The notes: generated by a model not told the origin, from the letters alone. Positions 36,863 to 45,582 are shown, counted from the stretch's first letter. The stretch is DNA of 64,000 nt from Solirubrobacteraceae bacterium (GCA_016463765.1 JAEMQS010000011.1:1-64000); one strand, 5' to 3'. Numbers and translations: made by a program.

Positions 36863-37582
36863 TCAGTTCGAACACGGCAGACGGTCGTCGACCGTGATCT
36901 TCGCGCCGGTGTCGAACGTGAACTGTCCCTGAGACTTCCAGCTGCCGCCGCTGCACTTCGTGATCTCGATCAAGCCGCGCTTGCGCCCCTTGACGCGGAT
37001 CGTGCGGCTGACGTTCACCTTGAAGAGGCTGATGCCGACCTTCACGCCCGGTGCCGGCTCCCTGAGGTTCGCCGGAATCTGCGTGCTGAGCTTGACGCCG
37101 AAGTTGCCGCTCGCCTTGGAGATCGACGCGATGATGTTCGACTGGATGCGGAGCGGGCTGGTGCCCTCGACGAAGAGGTTCACCCGCGTGCGTCCGCCGT
37201 TGACGACCGTGATCTTCAGATCGTCCTGCGTGATGCCACCCGGCGCGACGCCAGCCGCTCGCCCTGTTCCGACGATCGATCCGGACGGGCAGTCGTCCGT
37301 CGACCTCGCGGCACTGATGGCCCCGCTGTCGCAGGTCGGGAAGAGATGGCCGTTGTACGTGGAGCCGGCCGGGAACAGCACGGACACGCGATCCAACGAG
37401 GGCGGCATCACGCCAGGCGTGGTCTCGCGAGTTCCCGTCGAGAACCCGAGTGCGATTGGTCGCTTGGTCTTGGCCGGTGTGGCCTGAACATCGAAGTCCT
37501 GGACCGGTTCCGCTGCCGCGCCCACAGGGAGTGCGAGCGGCAGGCTCAATGCCGTGACCAGTACGACGGGGGTGAAGCGCAT
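36863..37582 (-). CDS. Secreted protein sharing the C-P-x-G-T-G motif with the 1012-aa repeat protein
   Basis: A 239-aa exported protein with signal peptide residues 1-25 (MRFTPVVLVTALSLPLALP...AAA). One copy of the cysteine motif CPSGSIVGTG near 105 matches the repeats of the large protein at 25014. The C-terminal third is basic (TIRVKGRKRGLIEITKC). No enzymatic motif is seen. ATG 37582 has a good ribosome site (GAGGAG). Operator 4 lies 59 bp upstream, so it appears to be the second secreted member of the same family under the same regulator. Confidence 0.75.
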   Translation of the reverse strand: MRFTPVVLVTALSLPLALPVGAAAEPVQDFDVQATPAKTKRPIALGFSTGTRETTPGVMPPSLDRVSVLFPAGSTYNGHLFPTCDSGAISAARSTDDCPSGSIVGTGRAAGVAPGGITQDDLKITVVNGGRTRVNLFVEGTSPLRIQSNIIASISKASGNFGVKLSTQIPANLREPAPGVKVGISLFKVNVSRTIRVKGRKRGLIEITKCSGGSWKSQGQFTFDTGAKITVDDRLPCSN

Positions 37583-37640
37583 ACGTCTCTCCTCGGATTC
37601 CGCGATGCCCGCCTCCCCAGCGGGCCCGGTTCGTACCGTA

Positions 37641-37658
37641 CCGTACCGTACGGTATGG
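37641..37658. promoter_or_regulatory. TetR operator 4: CCGTACC-N4-GGTATGG
   Basis: Inverted repeat with one mismatch, spacer GTAC, in the 106-bp gap between the divergent secreted-protein and acetoacetyl-CoA synthetase genes. The left arm is embedded in short CGTAC repeats (37632-37651), which offer overlapping weaker half-sites. Confidence 0.75.
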
Positions 37659-37688
37659 AGTCGCCGGGATAGGCTCCAGGGCACTCCC

Positions 37689-39593
37689 ATGACGACCTCC
37701 CTCTGGTCCCCCTCACCCGAGCGTGTCGCCCGCGCCGAGATCACCCGCTTCGCCGCGGACGTGGGCCACGCCGACGCGAGCTACGAGGACCTGTGGCGCT
37801 GGTCGGTGGAGAACCTCGACGCGTTCTGGGGCGAGATCTGGCGCCGCTACGGCGTGCCGGGCGGGTTCGACACGGTGCTGGCCGACGACCGGATGCCCGG
37901 CGCCGTGTGGTTCCCCGACACCGCGGTGAACTACGCCGAGCGGCTGTTCGCCGGCAAGGACGACGACGCGCTCGCCATCCAGCAGGCGTCAGAGGTCCGT
38001 GACCTCGAGGCGTGGACGTGGGGACGGCTGCGGGCCGAGACGGCCGCGATCCGCGCGGGCCTCGTCGCCCTCGGGGTCGGCCCGGGCGACCGCGTGGCCG
38101 CCTACCTCCCGAACATCGCCGAGACCATCGCGGCGTTTGCGGCCACCGCGTCGCTGGGCGCGATCTGGTCGAGCGCTGCGCCGGAGTTCGGCGAGCAGGC
38201 CGTCATCGACCGCTTCGCCCAGATCGAGCCGAAGGTGCTGCTCGGCGTCGACGGGTACCGCTATGGCGGCAAGGACTTCACCCGCGACGCGCAGTCCGCG
38301 CACATCGCCAAGGGCATCGGCGCCGAGCTCGTGCGCTTCGGCTACCTCGACGGCAGCGGCTGGCCCGCGGGGTTCCTGCAGGCCGACGCCCCGCTGACCT
38401 TCGACCGCGTGCCGTTCGACCACCCGCTGTGGATCCTCTACTCGAGCGGCACGACCGGCCTGCCGAAGCCGATCGTCCACGGCCAGGGCGGCATGCTCCT
38501 CGAGCACCTCAAGAAGACGTACCTGCACCTCGACGCGCAGGCCGGTGACCGTATCTTCTGGTTCACCACCACCGGTTGGATGATGTGGAACTTCCTGATG
38601 TCGGTGCTCCTCAGCGACGCGTCGATCGTCCTCTACGACGGCAACCCCGCGGGCGAGGTGCTGTGGGACCTCGCCGCCGACGCGGGCGTCACGACGTTCG
38701 GCACCAGCGCGGCGTACCTCAACGCGTGCCTGAAGCAGGGGATCGAGCCCGGCCGCGGGCGTGACCTCTCCGCGCTGACCGCCGTCGGCTCGACGGGCTC
38801 GCCGCTGTCTCCCGAGGGCTTCCGCTGGGTCTACGAGCACGTCGGCGCCGACACGTGGCTGTTCTCCACCAGCGGCGGCACCGACGTCTGCACCGCGTTC
38901 GTCGGCGGCATCCCGACGCTCCCGGTCTACGAGGGCGAGCTGCAGGGCCGCTGCCTGGGCGCGTCGGTCGAGGCGTGGAATGAAGCAGGCGAACCGGTGG
39001 TCGGTGAGGTCGGCGAGCTCGTCATCACGCGGCCGATGCCGTGCATGCCCGTCGGGTTCTGGGGCGACGAGGACGGGTCGCGCTACCGCGCCGCGTACTT
39101 CGAGATGTTCCCCGGGATCTGGCGGCACGGCGACTGGCTCGAGATCACCGAGCGCGGCACCGCGGTGATCCACGGGCGCAGCGACTCGACCATCAACCGC
39201 GGCGGCGTGCGCATGGGCACCGCGGAGATCTACAGCGCGGTGGGCACGGTCGAGGAGGTCGTTGACAGCCTCGTCGTCGACGTCCCCCGGGAGGGCGACG
39301 AGAGCTGGATGCCGCTGTTCGTCGTGCTGCGTGAGGGCGCGGCGCTCGACGACGAGCTCGTGGCGCGGATCAAGCGCGCCGTGCGCGAGCAGTGCTCACC
39401 ACGGCACGTCCCGAGCGAGGTGCTGGAGATCGCCGAGGTGCCCCGCACGCTGAGCGGCAAGGCGCTGGAGATCCCCGTCAAGCGGATCCTCATGGGCGCG
39501 GACCCGGCAGCGACGACGAGCCTCGACGGGATGGCGAACCCGTCGTCGCTGGACTACTTCACGGCGCTCAGAGCTTCGGCTTCCCGCCCGTGA
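37689..39593 (+). CDS. Acetoacetyl-CoA synthetase
   Basis: A 634-aa acyl-AMP-forming ligase that activates acetoacetate (or a similar keto acid) with ATP and CoA. Seen: N-terminal ACS cap (FWGEIWRRYGVPGG), P-loop-like YSSGTTGLPKPIVHG near 256, FTTTGWMMWN near 297, GxT motif near 400, HGDWLEITERG and HGRSDSTINRGG near 480-500, and the adenylation lysine in LSGKALEIPVK near 595. The W-rich FTTTGWMMWN segment is typical of AacS. ATG 37689 is the start; the longer frame runs over operator 4. It closes the path from HMG-CoA-lyase-derived acetoacetate to acetoacetyl-CoA. Confidence 0.9.
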   Translation: MTTSLWSPSPERVARAEITRFAADVGHADASYEDLWRWSVENLDAFWGEIWRRYGVPGGFDTVLADDRMPGAVWFPDTAVNYAERLFAGKDDDALAIQQASEVRDLEAWTWGRLRAETAAIRAGLVALGVGPGDRVAAYLPNIAETIAAFAATASLGAIWSSAAPEFGEQAVIDRFAQIEPKVLLGVDGYRYGGKDFTRDAQSAHIAKGIGAELVRFGYLDGSGWPAGFLQADAPLTFDRVPFDHPLWILYSSGTTGLPKPIVHGQGGMLLEHLKKTYLHLDAQAGDRIFWFTTTGWMMWNFLMSVLLSDASIVLYDGNPAGEVLWDLAADAGVTTFGTSAAYLNACLKQGIEPGRGRDLSALTAVGSTGSPLSPEGFRWVYEHVGADTWLFSTSGGTDVCTAFVGGIPTLPVYEGELQGRCLGASVEAWNEAGEPVVGEVGELVITRPMPCMPVGFWGDEDGSRYRAAYFEMFPGIWRHGDWLEITERGTAVIHGRSDSTINRGGVRMGTAEIYSAVGTVEEVVDSLVVDVPREGDESWMPLFVVLREGAALDDELVARIKRAVREQCSPRHVPSEVLEIAEVPRTLSGKALEIPVKRILMGADPAATTSLDGMANPSSLDYFTALRASASRP

Positions 39594-39879
39594 GCTTGCC
39601 GCGGCACGTGCGGTAGGTCCGCGCGCCCTTGATCGTTCGCCCCGTGGCGAGCAGCGCGGTGATGCGGACCTTGAACGTGCCCTTCGGCAGGCCCCGCAGG
39701 TCGACGATCGTCCCCCACGGCGGGCGGCGCAGGATACGGGTCGTCTTCGGCATGCGGACCGAGTACCGGCGGCTGATACAGCGCCGGTTGCTCGGCGTCT
39801 CCACGACGCCGTTCGGCCCGAACGCGCTGGAGGGGTTCCAATCCGCTGTCCCTGCTGTGTCGACGCGCGCGAGCGCGTG
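39568..39879 (-). pseudogene. Detached C-terminal domain remnant, in frame behind the secreted protein at 39883
   Basis: About 104 codons on the minus strand, in the same frame as the upstream secreted-protein gene and separated from it only by that gene's TGA stop. It encodes a module with CISRRYSVRMPK and VDLRGLPKGTFKVRITA, typical of the C-terminal domain that ends many Thermoleophilia secreted proteins. It has no ribosome site or ATG; the only in-frame starts are GTG 39804 and weaker codons. It therefore looks like a domain cut off by a stop mutation or a decayed neighbour. The last 26 bp overlap the end of the convergent acetoacetyl-CoA synthetase gene. Readthrough is a less likely alternative. 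Confidence 0.5.
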
Positions 39880-39882
39880 CGA

Positions 39883-40941
39883 TCAGCGCTTCAGCGTGAC
39901 CGTGAGCTTCGTCGTCGCCGCAACACCGTCCAGGACGACCACCGCACGCACCTTGGCCTTGCGCTTGCGCCGCAGCAGGGTGCGCCCCTTCGTCGTGAGC
40001 TTCACACGCACTCTCACCTGCTTGCCCGCCTTCCCGGAGAACGTGGCGCGGCCGTAGGTCGTGGTCTTGCCGCCGGAGCTGACCGGCCCCAGCGTGACGC
40101 TGCCGGCGCAGTCGCGCACCTTGCACAGGAGGTCCAGCAGCGCACGCCCTCCGACCACCGATGCCGTCGTGCGGGCCAGGTCGACGGTGGCACGTCCGCC
40201 GGGCGTGGCGTTCGCGGTCGTGGTGAGGTCGGCGCTCATCGTGACCTGCAGCCCGAGCTGCCCGTAGTTCGGCAGCGGGTTGGGACTGGGGGCCGCAACG
40301 CCGCCCGCCGTCGGGCCGGGGAACGCGGCGAAGAAGAAGGCGGCGGCGCCCGACGAGAGGGCGAGCGGAACCGGCACGTCGGGTGCGAGGACCTCGAGTG
40401 CCAGCCAGTCGGTGCCCGCGACGCTGCCTGTGTCGTTGATGTCGGGTGCGGCCTGCGCTCGCACTGGAAGGTTGAGAGGCACCGTCGTGACGGCGTTGGC
40501 CTGAGGGGTGAAGGTCGGGCCGTAGGCCTGCAGGAACGGCGTGCTCGAGCTGGGGTTCGCCGCGTCGCCGGTCTGCTGGAAGAGCGTGCGGATGACGTTG
40601 ATGCGCATCGGTCCAGTGGTGTTCCCGACCTTGACACGCGCCGCCGTGACCGTGCCGGTTGCGGGAGCCGCGAGGCCGAAGGACCCACCCGCGTTGACAC
40701 CGCCTGAGCTGAACTGACAGGACCCCTGAGCATCCGCGGGCACGGTGTTGCCGAGCAGCGGCAGCCCGAGCAGCACCGCGTTCCACCAGGTGCCGTCCTT
40801 GCAGGCGGTTCCTGGTGTGTTGTTGGCCGGCACCTGCGCCAGGTCGGCCCCGAAGGTCATCGTGGCGGCAGTGGCCGGGCCGGTGGCCGCCGCGAACATG
40901 GCGACCGTCGTCACAGCGACGGCAAAGGGCAGGCGGGACAT
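39883..40941 (-). CDS. Secreted protein of unknown function with basic Ig-like C-terminus
   Basis: A 352-aa exported protein: signal peptide residues 1-26 (ending PATAA), then a Thr/Ala/Asn-rich body that opens MTFGADLAQVPANNT with two cysteines (GTACKDG; GSCQFSSG) in the first 80 residues, a jelly-roll-like region, and from about 265 a short module CKVRDCAGSVTLG followed by a basic beta-rich tail (RVRVKLTTKGRTLLRRKRKAKVRAVV). No catalytic motif. ATG 40941 is the start. In-frame coding continues past the stop (see 39568). Role unknown. Confidence 0.72.
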   Translation of the reverse strand: MSRLPFAVAVTTVAMFAAATGPATAATMTFGADLAQVPANNTPGTACKDGTWWNAVLLGLPLLGNTVPADAQGSCQFSSGGVNAGGSFGLAAPATGTVTAARVKVGNTTGPMRINVIRTLFQQTGDAANPSSSTPFLQAYGPTFTPQANAVTTVPLNLPVRAQAAPDINDTGSVAGTDWLALEVLAPDVPVPLALSSGAAAFFFAAFPGPTAGGVAAPSPNPLPNYGQLGLQVTMSADLTTTANATPGGRATVDLARTTASVVGGRALLDLLCKVRDCAGSVTLGPVSSGGKTTTYGRATFSGKAGKQVRVRVKLTTKGRTLLRRKRKAKVRAVVVLDGVAATTKLTVTLKR

Positions 40942-41043
40942 CGCGACCTCGTTCAACGGCGGCAGGAACGGACCTTGCGAGTCCGCGCCTCACGGTACAC
41001 GGGATCGAGTCCCCACGAACGACCGACGATACGGACGAGACGA

Positions 41044-41117
41044 TGGGCGGTCCCGGGATCGAACCGGGGACCTCACGCTTGTAAGGCGCGCGCTCTGACC
41101 AGCTGAGCTAACCGCCC
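41044..41117 (-). tRNA. tRNA-Val (anticodon TAC)
   Basis: A 74-nt cloverleaf: acceptor GGGCGGT / ACCGCCC, D-arm GCTCAGCTGGTCAGAGC, anticodon stem CGCGC / GCGTG with loop CTTACAA giving TAC, T-arm CCCGG TTCGATC CCGGG, discriminator A. CCA not encoded. Its first 10 bases overlap the end of the MFS gene on the same strand and supply its stop codon. Confidence 0.95.
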
Positions 41118-42526
41118 GCGGCCGACCATCGTAGGGCCATGGGCCGCAGGCCCGTCGCCACGACGACGCTCGCGAGGGCCGCCGACACCACGGGGACGAT
41201 GAGCGCCGCGCGGTACCCGTCGAGCAACGCCTGCGGCGACGAGCCGTCGGTGGCCGCGACGTTGACCGCCGTCACCACCGCCAGCCCGAGCGCCGCGCCG
41301 AACTGGATGCTGACATTGAGCAGGCCGCTGGCCAGGCCCTGCTCGTCCTCGTCGATCCCGTCGGTCGCCGCGATGGTGAACGGCCCGTAGGCGCACGCGA
41401 ACGCGACGGCGATGAGCAGCATCGTCGGCACCATCAGCGCGTAGGTCCAGTCCGCGCCCAGCGGCAGGAAGAGCGCGTACGCGACGACGCCCGCCAGCAC
41501 CCCGCCGAGCAGGACCCGGAGGTTGCCGTACCGGCGGACGAGCACGGGCGTGATCGTCGGCGCGATGACCGCGTCGAGCCCGGCGAGCATGAGCGCCAGG
41601 CCGGTCTCCAGCGCCGACCAGCCGCGCAGCTCCTGGAGGTAGAGCACGACGATGAACTGGAAGCCGACGAACGAGGCGAAGAACAGCAGCGCGCCGAGGT
41701 TCGCGCGGACGAGCGGCGCCGAGCGCAGGATGCCGAGGCGGACCAGCGGCGCCGTCGCCCGGCGCTCGATGGCGACGAACGCCGCGGCCAACGCGGCGCT
41801 GGCCAGCAACGTCACCGCCGTGACGGCGAGCTCGACGTCCGGGGCCCGCACCACACCGAGGACGAGCAGCAGCATGGACCCGGTGACGGTCAGCGCGCCC
41901 GGGAGGTCGACCCCGCCTTCGCGGGCGGCCGGCCGGCCGTCGTCCGGGAGCGTGCGGAGCGCTGCCACGAGCAGCACCGACGCGAAGATCACCGGGGCGA
42001 AGAACACCCATCGCCAGCCGATCGCCGTCAGCAGCCCTCCGGCCACCATGCCGAGCGAGAACCCCGCGGCACCGGCGCCGGAGAACACCAGGACCGCGCG
42101 GTGCCGGGCGTCGCCGGGGGCGAAGTTCGTCGTGATGATCGAGATGCTCGCGGGGGTCAGGAAGCCGGCCGCCACGCCCGTCACGAAGCGCGCGGTCAGC
42201 AGCATCCAGCCCTCGGACGCCAACCCGCCCAAGCCCGAGAACGCAACGAAGATCCCCAACCAGAGCAGGAACATGCGGCGGCGGCCGAACAGGTCGGCGG
42301 CGCGCCCACCGAGCAGGACGAACCCGCCGTAGCCCAGGACGTACGCGCTGACGACCCACTGCAGCGAGGAGGTGGACAGCCCGAGTTCCTCGCGGATCGC
42401 GGGCAGCGCGACGCCCATCATCGAGATGTCGAGGCCCTCGAGGAAGGCCGTGCCGCAGAGCACCGCGAGGACGGCCCACGCGCGGGCGTCGAAGGTCGGG
42501 GTTGTGGCGAGCAGGGTGCGGGACAT
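41108..42526 (-). CDS. MFS drug/proton antiporter (DHA2, EmrB/QacA type)
   Basis: A 472-aa exporter with about 13-14 hydrophobic helices. Seen: the N-terminal LDISMMGVALPAIREELG helix 1 motif, motif A GGRAADLFGRRRMF after helix 2, and motif C-like GLLTAIGWRWVFF. This family exports drugs or hydrophobic metabolites. Divergent from an HxlR regulator (67 bp gap), a common regulator-efflux pair. ATG 42526 chosen; GTG 42535 is a near alternative. The stop codon (TAG) lies inside the tRNA-Val gene. Confidence 0.9.
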   Translation of the reverse strand: MSRTLLATTPTFDARAWAVLAVLCGTAFLEGLDISMMGVALPAIREELGLSTSSLQWVVSAYVLGYGGFVLLGGRAADLFGRRRMFLLWLGIFVAFSGLGGLASEGWMLLTARFVTGVAAGFLTPASISIITTNFAPGDARHRAVLVFSGAGAAGFSLGMVAGGLLTAIGWRWVFFAPVIFASVLLVAALRTLPDDGRPAAREGGVDLPGALTVTGSMLLLVLGVVRAPDVELAVTAVTLLASAALAAAFVAIERRATAPLVRLGILRSAPLVRANLGALLFFASFVGFQFIVVLYLQELRGWSALETGLALMLAGLDAVIAPTITPVLVRRYGNLRVLLGGVLAGVVAYALFLPLGADWTYALMVPTMLLIAVAFACAYGPFTIAATDGIDEDEQGLASGLLNVSIQFGAALGLAVVTAVNVAATDGSSPQALLDGYRAALIVPVVSAALASVVVATGLRPMALRWSAAGG

Positions 42527-42593
42527 GGGGACCACCGGGGGGTCGACAGTTACTTCTGGTGCGTGACCGCATCATGCGTCATCATGGAGCGCG

Positions 42594-43034
42594 ATGGAAG
42601 AGGGCACTTCAACGTCACCCAGTGACTCCTGCGATACCCAGGTCGACTACGACGCATACCAGTGGGCCGACGCGGAGTGCGAGACGCGGCAGATCCTCGA
42701 CCGCATCGCCGGCAAGTGGTCGCTGCTCGTGATCTCGCTGCTCGCCCGGGACACCAAGCGCTTCTCCCAGCTCCAGCGGGAGATCGACGGCATCAGCCAG
42801 CGGATGCTCACCGTGACGCTGCGCCAGCTCGAGCGCGACGGCCTGATCGAGCGGACCGTCTACCCCGTGGTCCCGCCGCGCGTCGAGTACGCGCTCACCG
42901 ACCTCGGCTGCACACTGCTCGACACCATCCAGTCGCTCGTGCGCTGGACCGACGAGCACCGCGTGCAGATCGCCGCCGCCCGCACCGCGTACGACGCGCG
43001 TGAGGCCGAGGCCACCGCCGCCGCGCAGCAGTAG
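42594..43034 (+). CDS. HxlR-family transcriptional regulator
   Basis: A 146-aa winged-helix regulator: C29 in AECETRQILDRIAGKWSLLVI and RFSQLQREIDGISQRMLTVTLRQLERDGLI form the HxlR core. Members often sense redox or reactive carbonyls through the N-terminal Cys. Divergent from the MFS exporter and 10 bp ahead of an SDR oxidoreductase, so it probably regulates one or both. Confidence 0.9.
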   Translation: MEEGTSTSPSDSCDTQVDYDAYQWADAECETRQILDRIAGKWSLLVISLLARDTKRFSQLQREIDGISQRMLTVTLRQLERDGLIERTVYPVVPPRVEYALTDLGCTLLDTIQSLVRWTDEHRVQIAAARTAYDAREAEATAAAQQ

Positions 43035-43044
43035 GTTCCCGGGC

Positions 43045-43800
43045 ATGGACCTCGGCATCACCGGACGCGCCGCCCTGGTGTGCGGCGCCACGCAGGGCAT
43101 CGGCAGGGCGATCGCGGCGGAGCTGATCGCCGAGGGCGCGCGGGTGGCGATCACGTCGCGCTCGCGCGAGCGCGCGGACGCGACGGCCGCCGAGCTCGGC
43201 GCCGCGGGCTTCGTCCACGACACCGCCGACGCCGACGGCGCCCCCGGCCTGCTCGAAGCGGTCGCCGACGCGCTGAGCGCTCCGGTCACCCTGCTGGTCA
43301 CGAACACCGGCGGCCCGCCCGGCAACCCCGACGCGCTGGGGTTCAGCCGCGACCAGTGGGAGGGCGCGTATCGCGAACTCGTGCTCGGGCCGATGGCCCT
43401 CGTGCAGTCCGCGATCCCGGGGATGCGCGCGCAGGGCTTCGGCCGGATCGTCAACGTCGTGTCGACCGGTCCGCGGGAGCCGATCCCGAACCTCATGCTG
43501 TCGAACACCCACCGCGCCGCCACGATGGCGGCGTTCAAGACGGTCTCGCGTCAGGTGGCCGGTGACGGGATCACGCTCAACAGCGTGCTGCCGGGGCGGA
43601 TCGCGACCGAGCGGCTGTTCTCGCTGTACGGCGGCTCGCGCGACGCAGCCGAGCGCGTCGCGGCCGACGAGGTGCCCGCCGGACGGCTGGGCGAGCCCGA
43701 CGAGATGGCGGCCGCCGCCGCGTTCCTGCTCAGCGCGCGCGCCGGGTACGTGACCGGCCAGGCGCTGGTCGTCGACGGCGGGCTCACCCGCGCGGTCTGA
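43045..43800 (+). CDS. Short-chain dehydrogenase/reductase, atypical active site
   Basis: A 251-aa Rossmann protein: cofactor motif GATQGIGRAIA at 14-24, VTNTGGPPG near 90 (instead of NNAG), Ser in VVSTGPREP near 140, and the expected YxxxK replaced by SNTHRAATMAAFK. This matches a FabG-like SDR subgroup in which the catalytic Tyr is absent and Arg/Lys remain; activity may differ. C-terminal GRLGEPDEMAAAAAFLLS and GYVTGQALVVDGG are normal. Follows the HxlR gene by 10 bp, so likely co-transcribed. Ends 17 bp inside the convergent hydrolase gene. Confidence 0.87.
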   Translation: MDLGITGRAALVCGATQGIGRAIAAELIAEGARVAITSRSRERADATAAELGAAGFVHDTADADGAPGLLEAVADALSAPVTLLVTNTGGPPGNPDALGFSRDQWEGAYRELVLGPMALVQSAIPGMRAQGFGRIVNVVSTGPREPIPNLMLSNTHRAATMAAFKTVSRQVAGDGITLNSVLPGRIATERLFSLYGGSRDAAERVAADEVPAGRLGEPDEMAAAAAFLLSARAGYVTGQALVVDGGLTRAV

Positions 43801-45565
43801 CCGCGAGCGCGCGGCCGGGGTCACGCTCGCGCGTGGGCAGGTCGACCCGGACGTCGGAGACCGCGATCCGGAAGGACCGGTCGGGCGCCTCGTAGGTCGG
43901 GGCATCACGGCCGAGGAGCTGGAGGCGCAGCCGCGTGCCGCGGGCGAACCGCCGCGCGCCGCCGTTCAGTTCGACGCGCACCTCGCCGGTGCGCGGCAGG
44001 TCCACGCGATGCACGCTGCGGTCGACCAGCCGCTGCCGGTCGCCGTCGATCTCCCACAGCCGGGCGACGAGCTCGCCGCGCGGCCCGCCCGTGCCACGGA
44101 TCCGTGCGCGGACCACGCCGCGGCCGAGATAGGTGAAGGGTCGCTGCACCCGCAGGCCGAGCGCGGCCGTCCCGGGTTCGGAGCGCAGCGGCACGGTGGT
44201 GCAGTGCTGGCGCGAGGCGACGGGATCGACGCCGCGCGCGATCGAGGGCAGCCCGCCGGAAGACGTGACCGTCCCGAGGCGGCCACCGCGCGTCGCCGTC
44301 ACGCGCCCGCGCGCGAGCGCCTCGTAGCTCCCCGCGTCGATCGGCGGACCGTCGCTGCGCGCGTTCGCGCAGTCCGACCGGTAAACGCGGACCGCGCTGG
44401 CCGGAGCGACTGCCGGGCCGCCGCGCAGGAAGTGGTCGAAGAAGCGCAGGTTGCGCGCGTTGACGAGGTCGGTCGTCCGGCGCTTGTTCATCGAGCGCCA
44501 GTGCCCGAAGTCCGACAGGGTCATCCACACCTTCGCCCGCCGGTCGCGTGCGCGCAGCGTTCGGTAGACCGCGAGGGCGTGGGAGACGGGCGTCGCCGAA
44601 TCGGTCCACCCCTGGGCGAGGACCAGCGGCGCGGGCGTCCCGCCTTCGATCGCCAGCGCGGAGCGATAGCGGTACAGCTCGTCGAGCGCCCGCTTGCCGT
44701 CCGGCCGGGTGAGCGCCTCACCGGACAGCGTGAGCCAGCGCCGGAAGTCGACGGTCGGGTCGGCGCCGGGCGGCGCGACGAAGTTCACGACCTGCGCGCC
44801 GGTGGTGATGAGGTCGAAGAACGACGCGAGGCGGGGACCGAACTGCGTGCGCGTGGCCGTGCTCGCGGGCGTGGTGGCGTCGCCGAAGTCCCCGCCGGGG
44901 AACATCGCGGCGACGGCGTCGGACCAGGCGAGCATCGGCGCGGCTCCAGCGACCCGCATCGGTGTCCCGGCGGGGCTGCGCCACGGCGCGTACCCGCCGC
45001 CGGGCAGGCGGACCCGGTCCTTGAGGAACGCGAGCTGCAGCGCCTGGATCCCGCCGTAGGACGAGCCGGTTGCGCCGACGCGGTCGGGGATCGTGACGCG
45101 CTGATCGGCGAGCACCCCGAGGAGGTGCTGGATGTCGCGGACCTCGTAGCGCTGGTCGGCGACGTGCAGCCACCCGCGCGCGCAGTCGGGCGTGCGCGAC
45201 TCCGGGGTGCCGCAGGAGCGGCCGAACCCGCGTGACGACACCGCGACGGCGGCGTAGCCCGCTGCGGCGTACTCGGCGGTCTGCTGCGCGAGGCCGAGCT
45301 TGTCGCCGCCGAATCCGTGCAGCCAGACGACGGTCGGCCAGGGTCCGTCACCCGTCGGCGGGATGCGCACGTCGACGTCGATCGGTGTCCCGTCCCATGA
45401 CGGCACGCGATCGGTGAGCGTGTCCCCCGCGCAGACGCGATGGTCCCCGGCGAGCACGCAGGTGCGGCCGAACGGCGCCGGATCGGCCAGGGCGGAGCCC
45501 GCCGACCCCAGGGCGGCAACCAGCGCGAGCGCCAGCACCGCCGACGTCCGTGTCCGCGTACCCAT
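43784..45565 (-). CDS. Secreted CocE/S15-type hydrolase, second copy
   Basis: A 593-aa exported serine hydrolase. Signal peptide residues 1-27 (MGTRTRTSAVLALALVAALG...ALA); nucleophile GATGSSYGGIQAL near 162; acid in LVLAQGWTDSATPV near 335; His in LSDFGHWRSMN near 365; C-terminal jelly-roll from about 420. Pro-Gly-His context WLHGFGGDKLG near 80 is the oxyanion loop. Same family as the hydrolase at 14996 but only distantly similar by eye. ATG 45565 begins the signal peptide. Starts 17 bp after the next minus-strand gene ends, so possibly one operon with it. Confidence 0.82.
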   Translation of the reverse strand: MGTRTRTSAVLALALVAALGSAGSALADPAPFGRTCVLAGDHRVCAGDTLTDRVPSWDGTPIDVDVRIPPTGDGPWPTVVWLHGFGGDKLGLAQQTAEYAAAGYAAVAVSSRGFGRSCGTPESRTPDCARGWLHVADQRYEVRDIQHLLGVLADQRVTIPDRVGATGSSYGGIQALQLAFLKDRVRLPGGGYAPWRSPAGTPMRVAGAAPMLAWSDAVAAMFPGGDFGDATTPASTATRTQFGPRLASFFDLITTGAQVVNFVAPPGADPTVDFRRWLTLSGEALTRPDGKRALDELYRYRSALAIEGGTPAPLVLAQGWTDSATPVSHALAVYRTLRARDRRAKVWMTLSDFGHWRSMNKRRTTDLVNARNLRFFDHFLRGGPAVAPASAVRVYRSDCANARSDGPPIDAGSYEALARGRVTATRGGRLGTVTSSGGLPSIARGVDPVASRQHCTTVPLRSEPGTAALGLRVQRPFTYLGRGVVRARIRGTGGPRGELVARLWEIDGDRQRLVDRSVHRVDLPRTGEVRVELNGGARRFARGTRLRLQLLGRDAPTYEAPDRSFRIAVSDVRVDLPTRERDPGRALAVRPRG

Positions 45566-45582
45566 CGGCCTGAAGGTACAGG

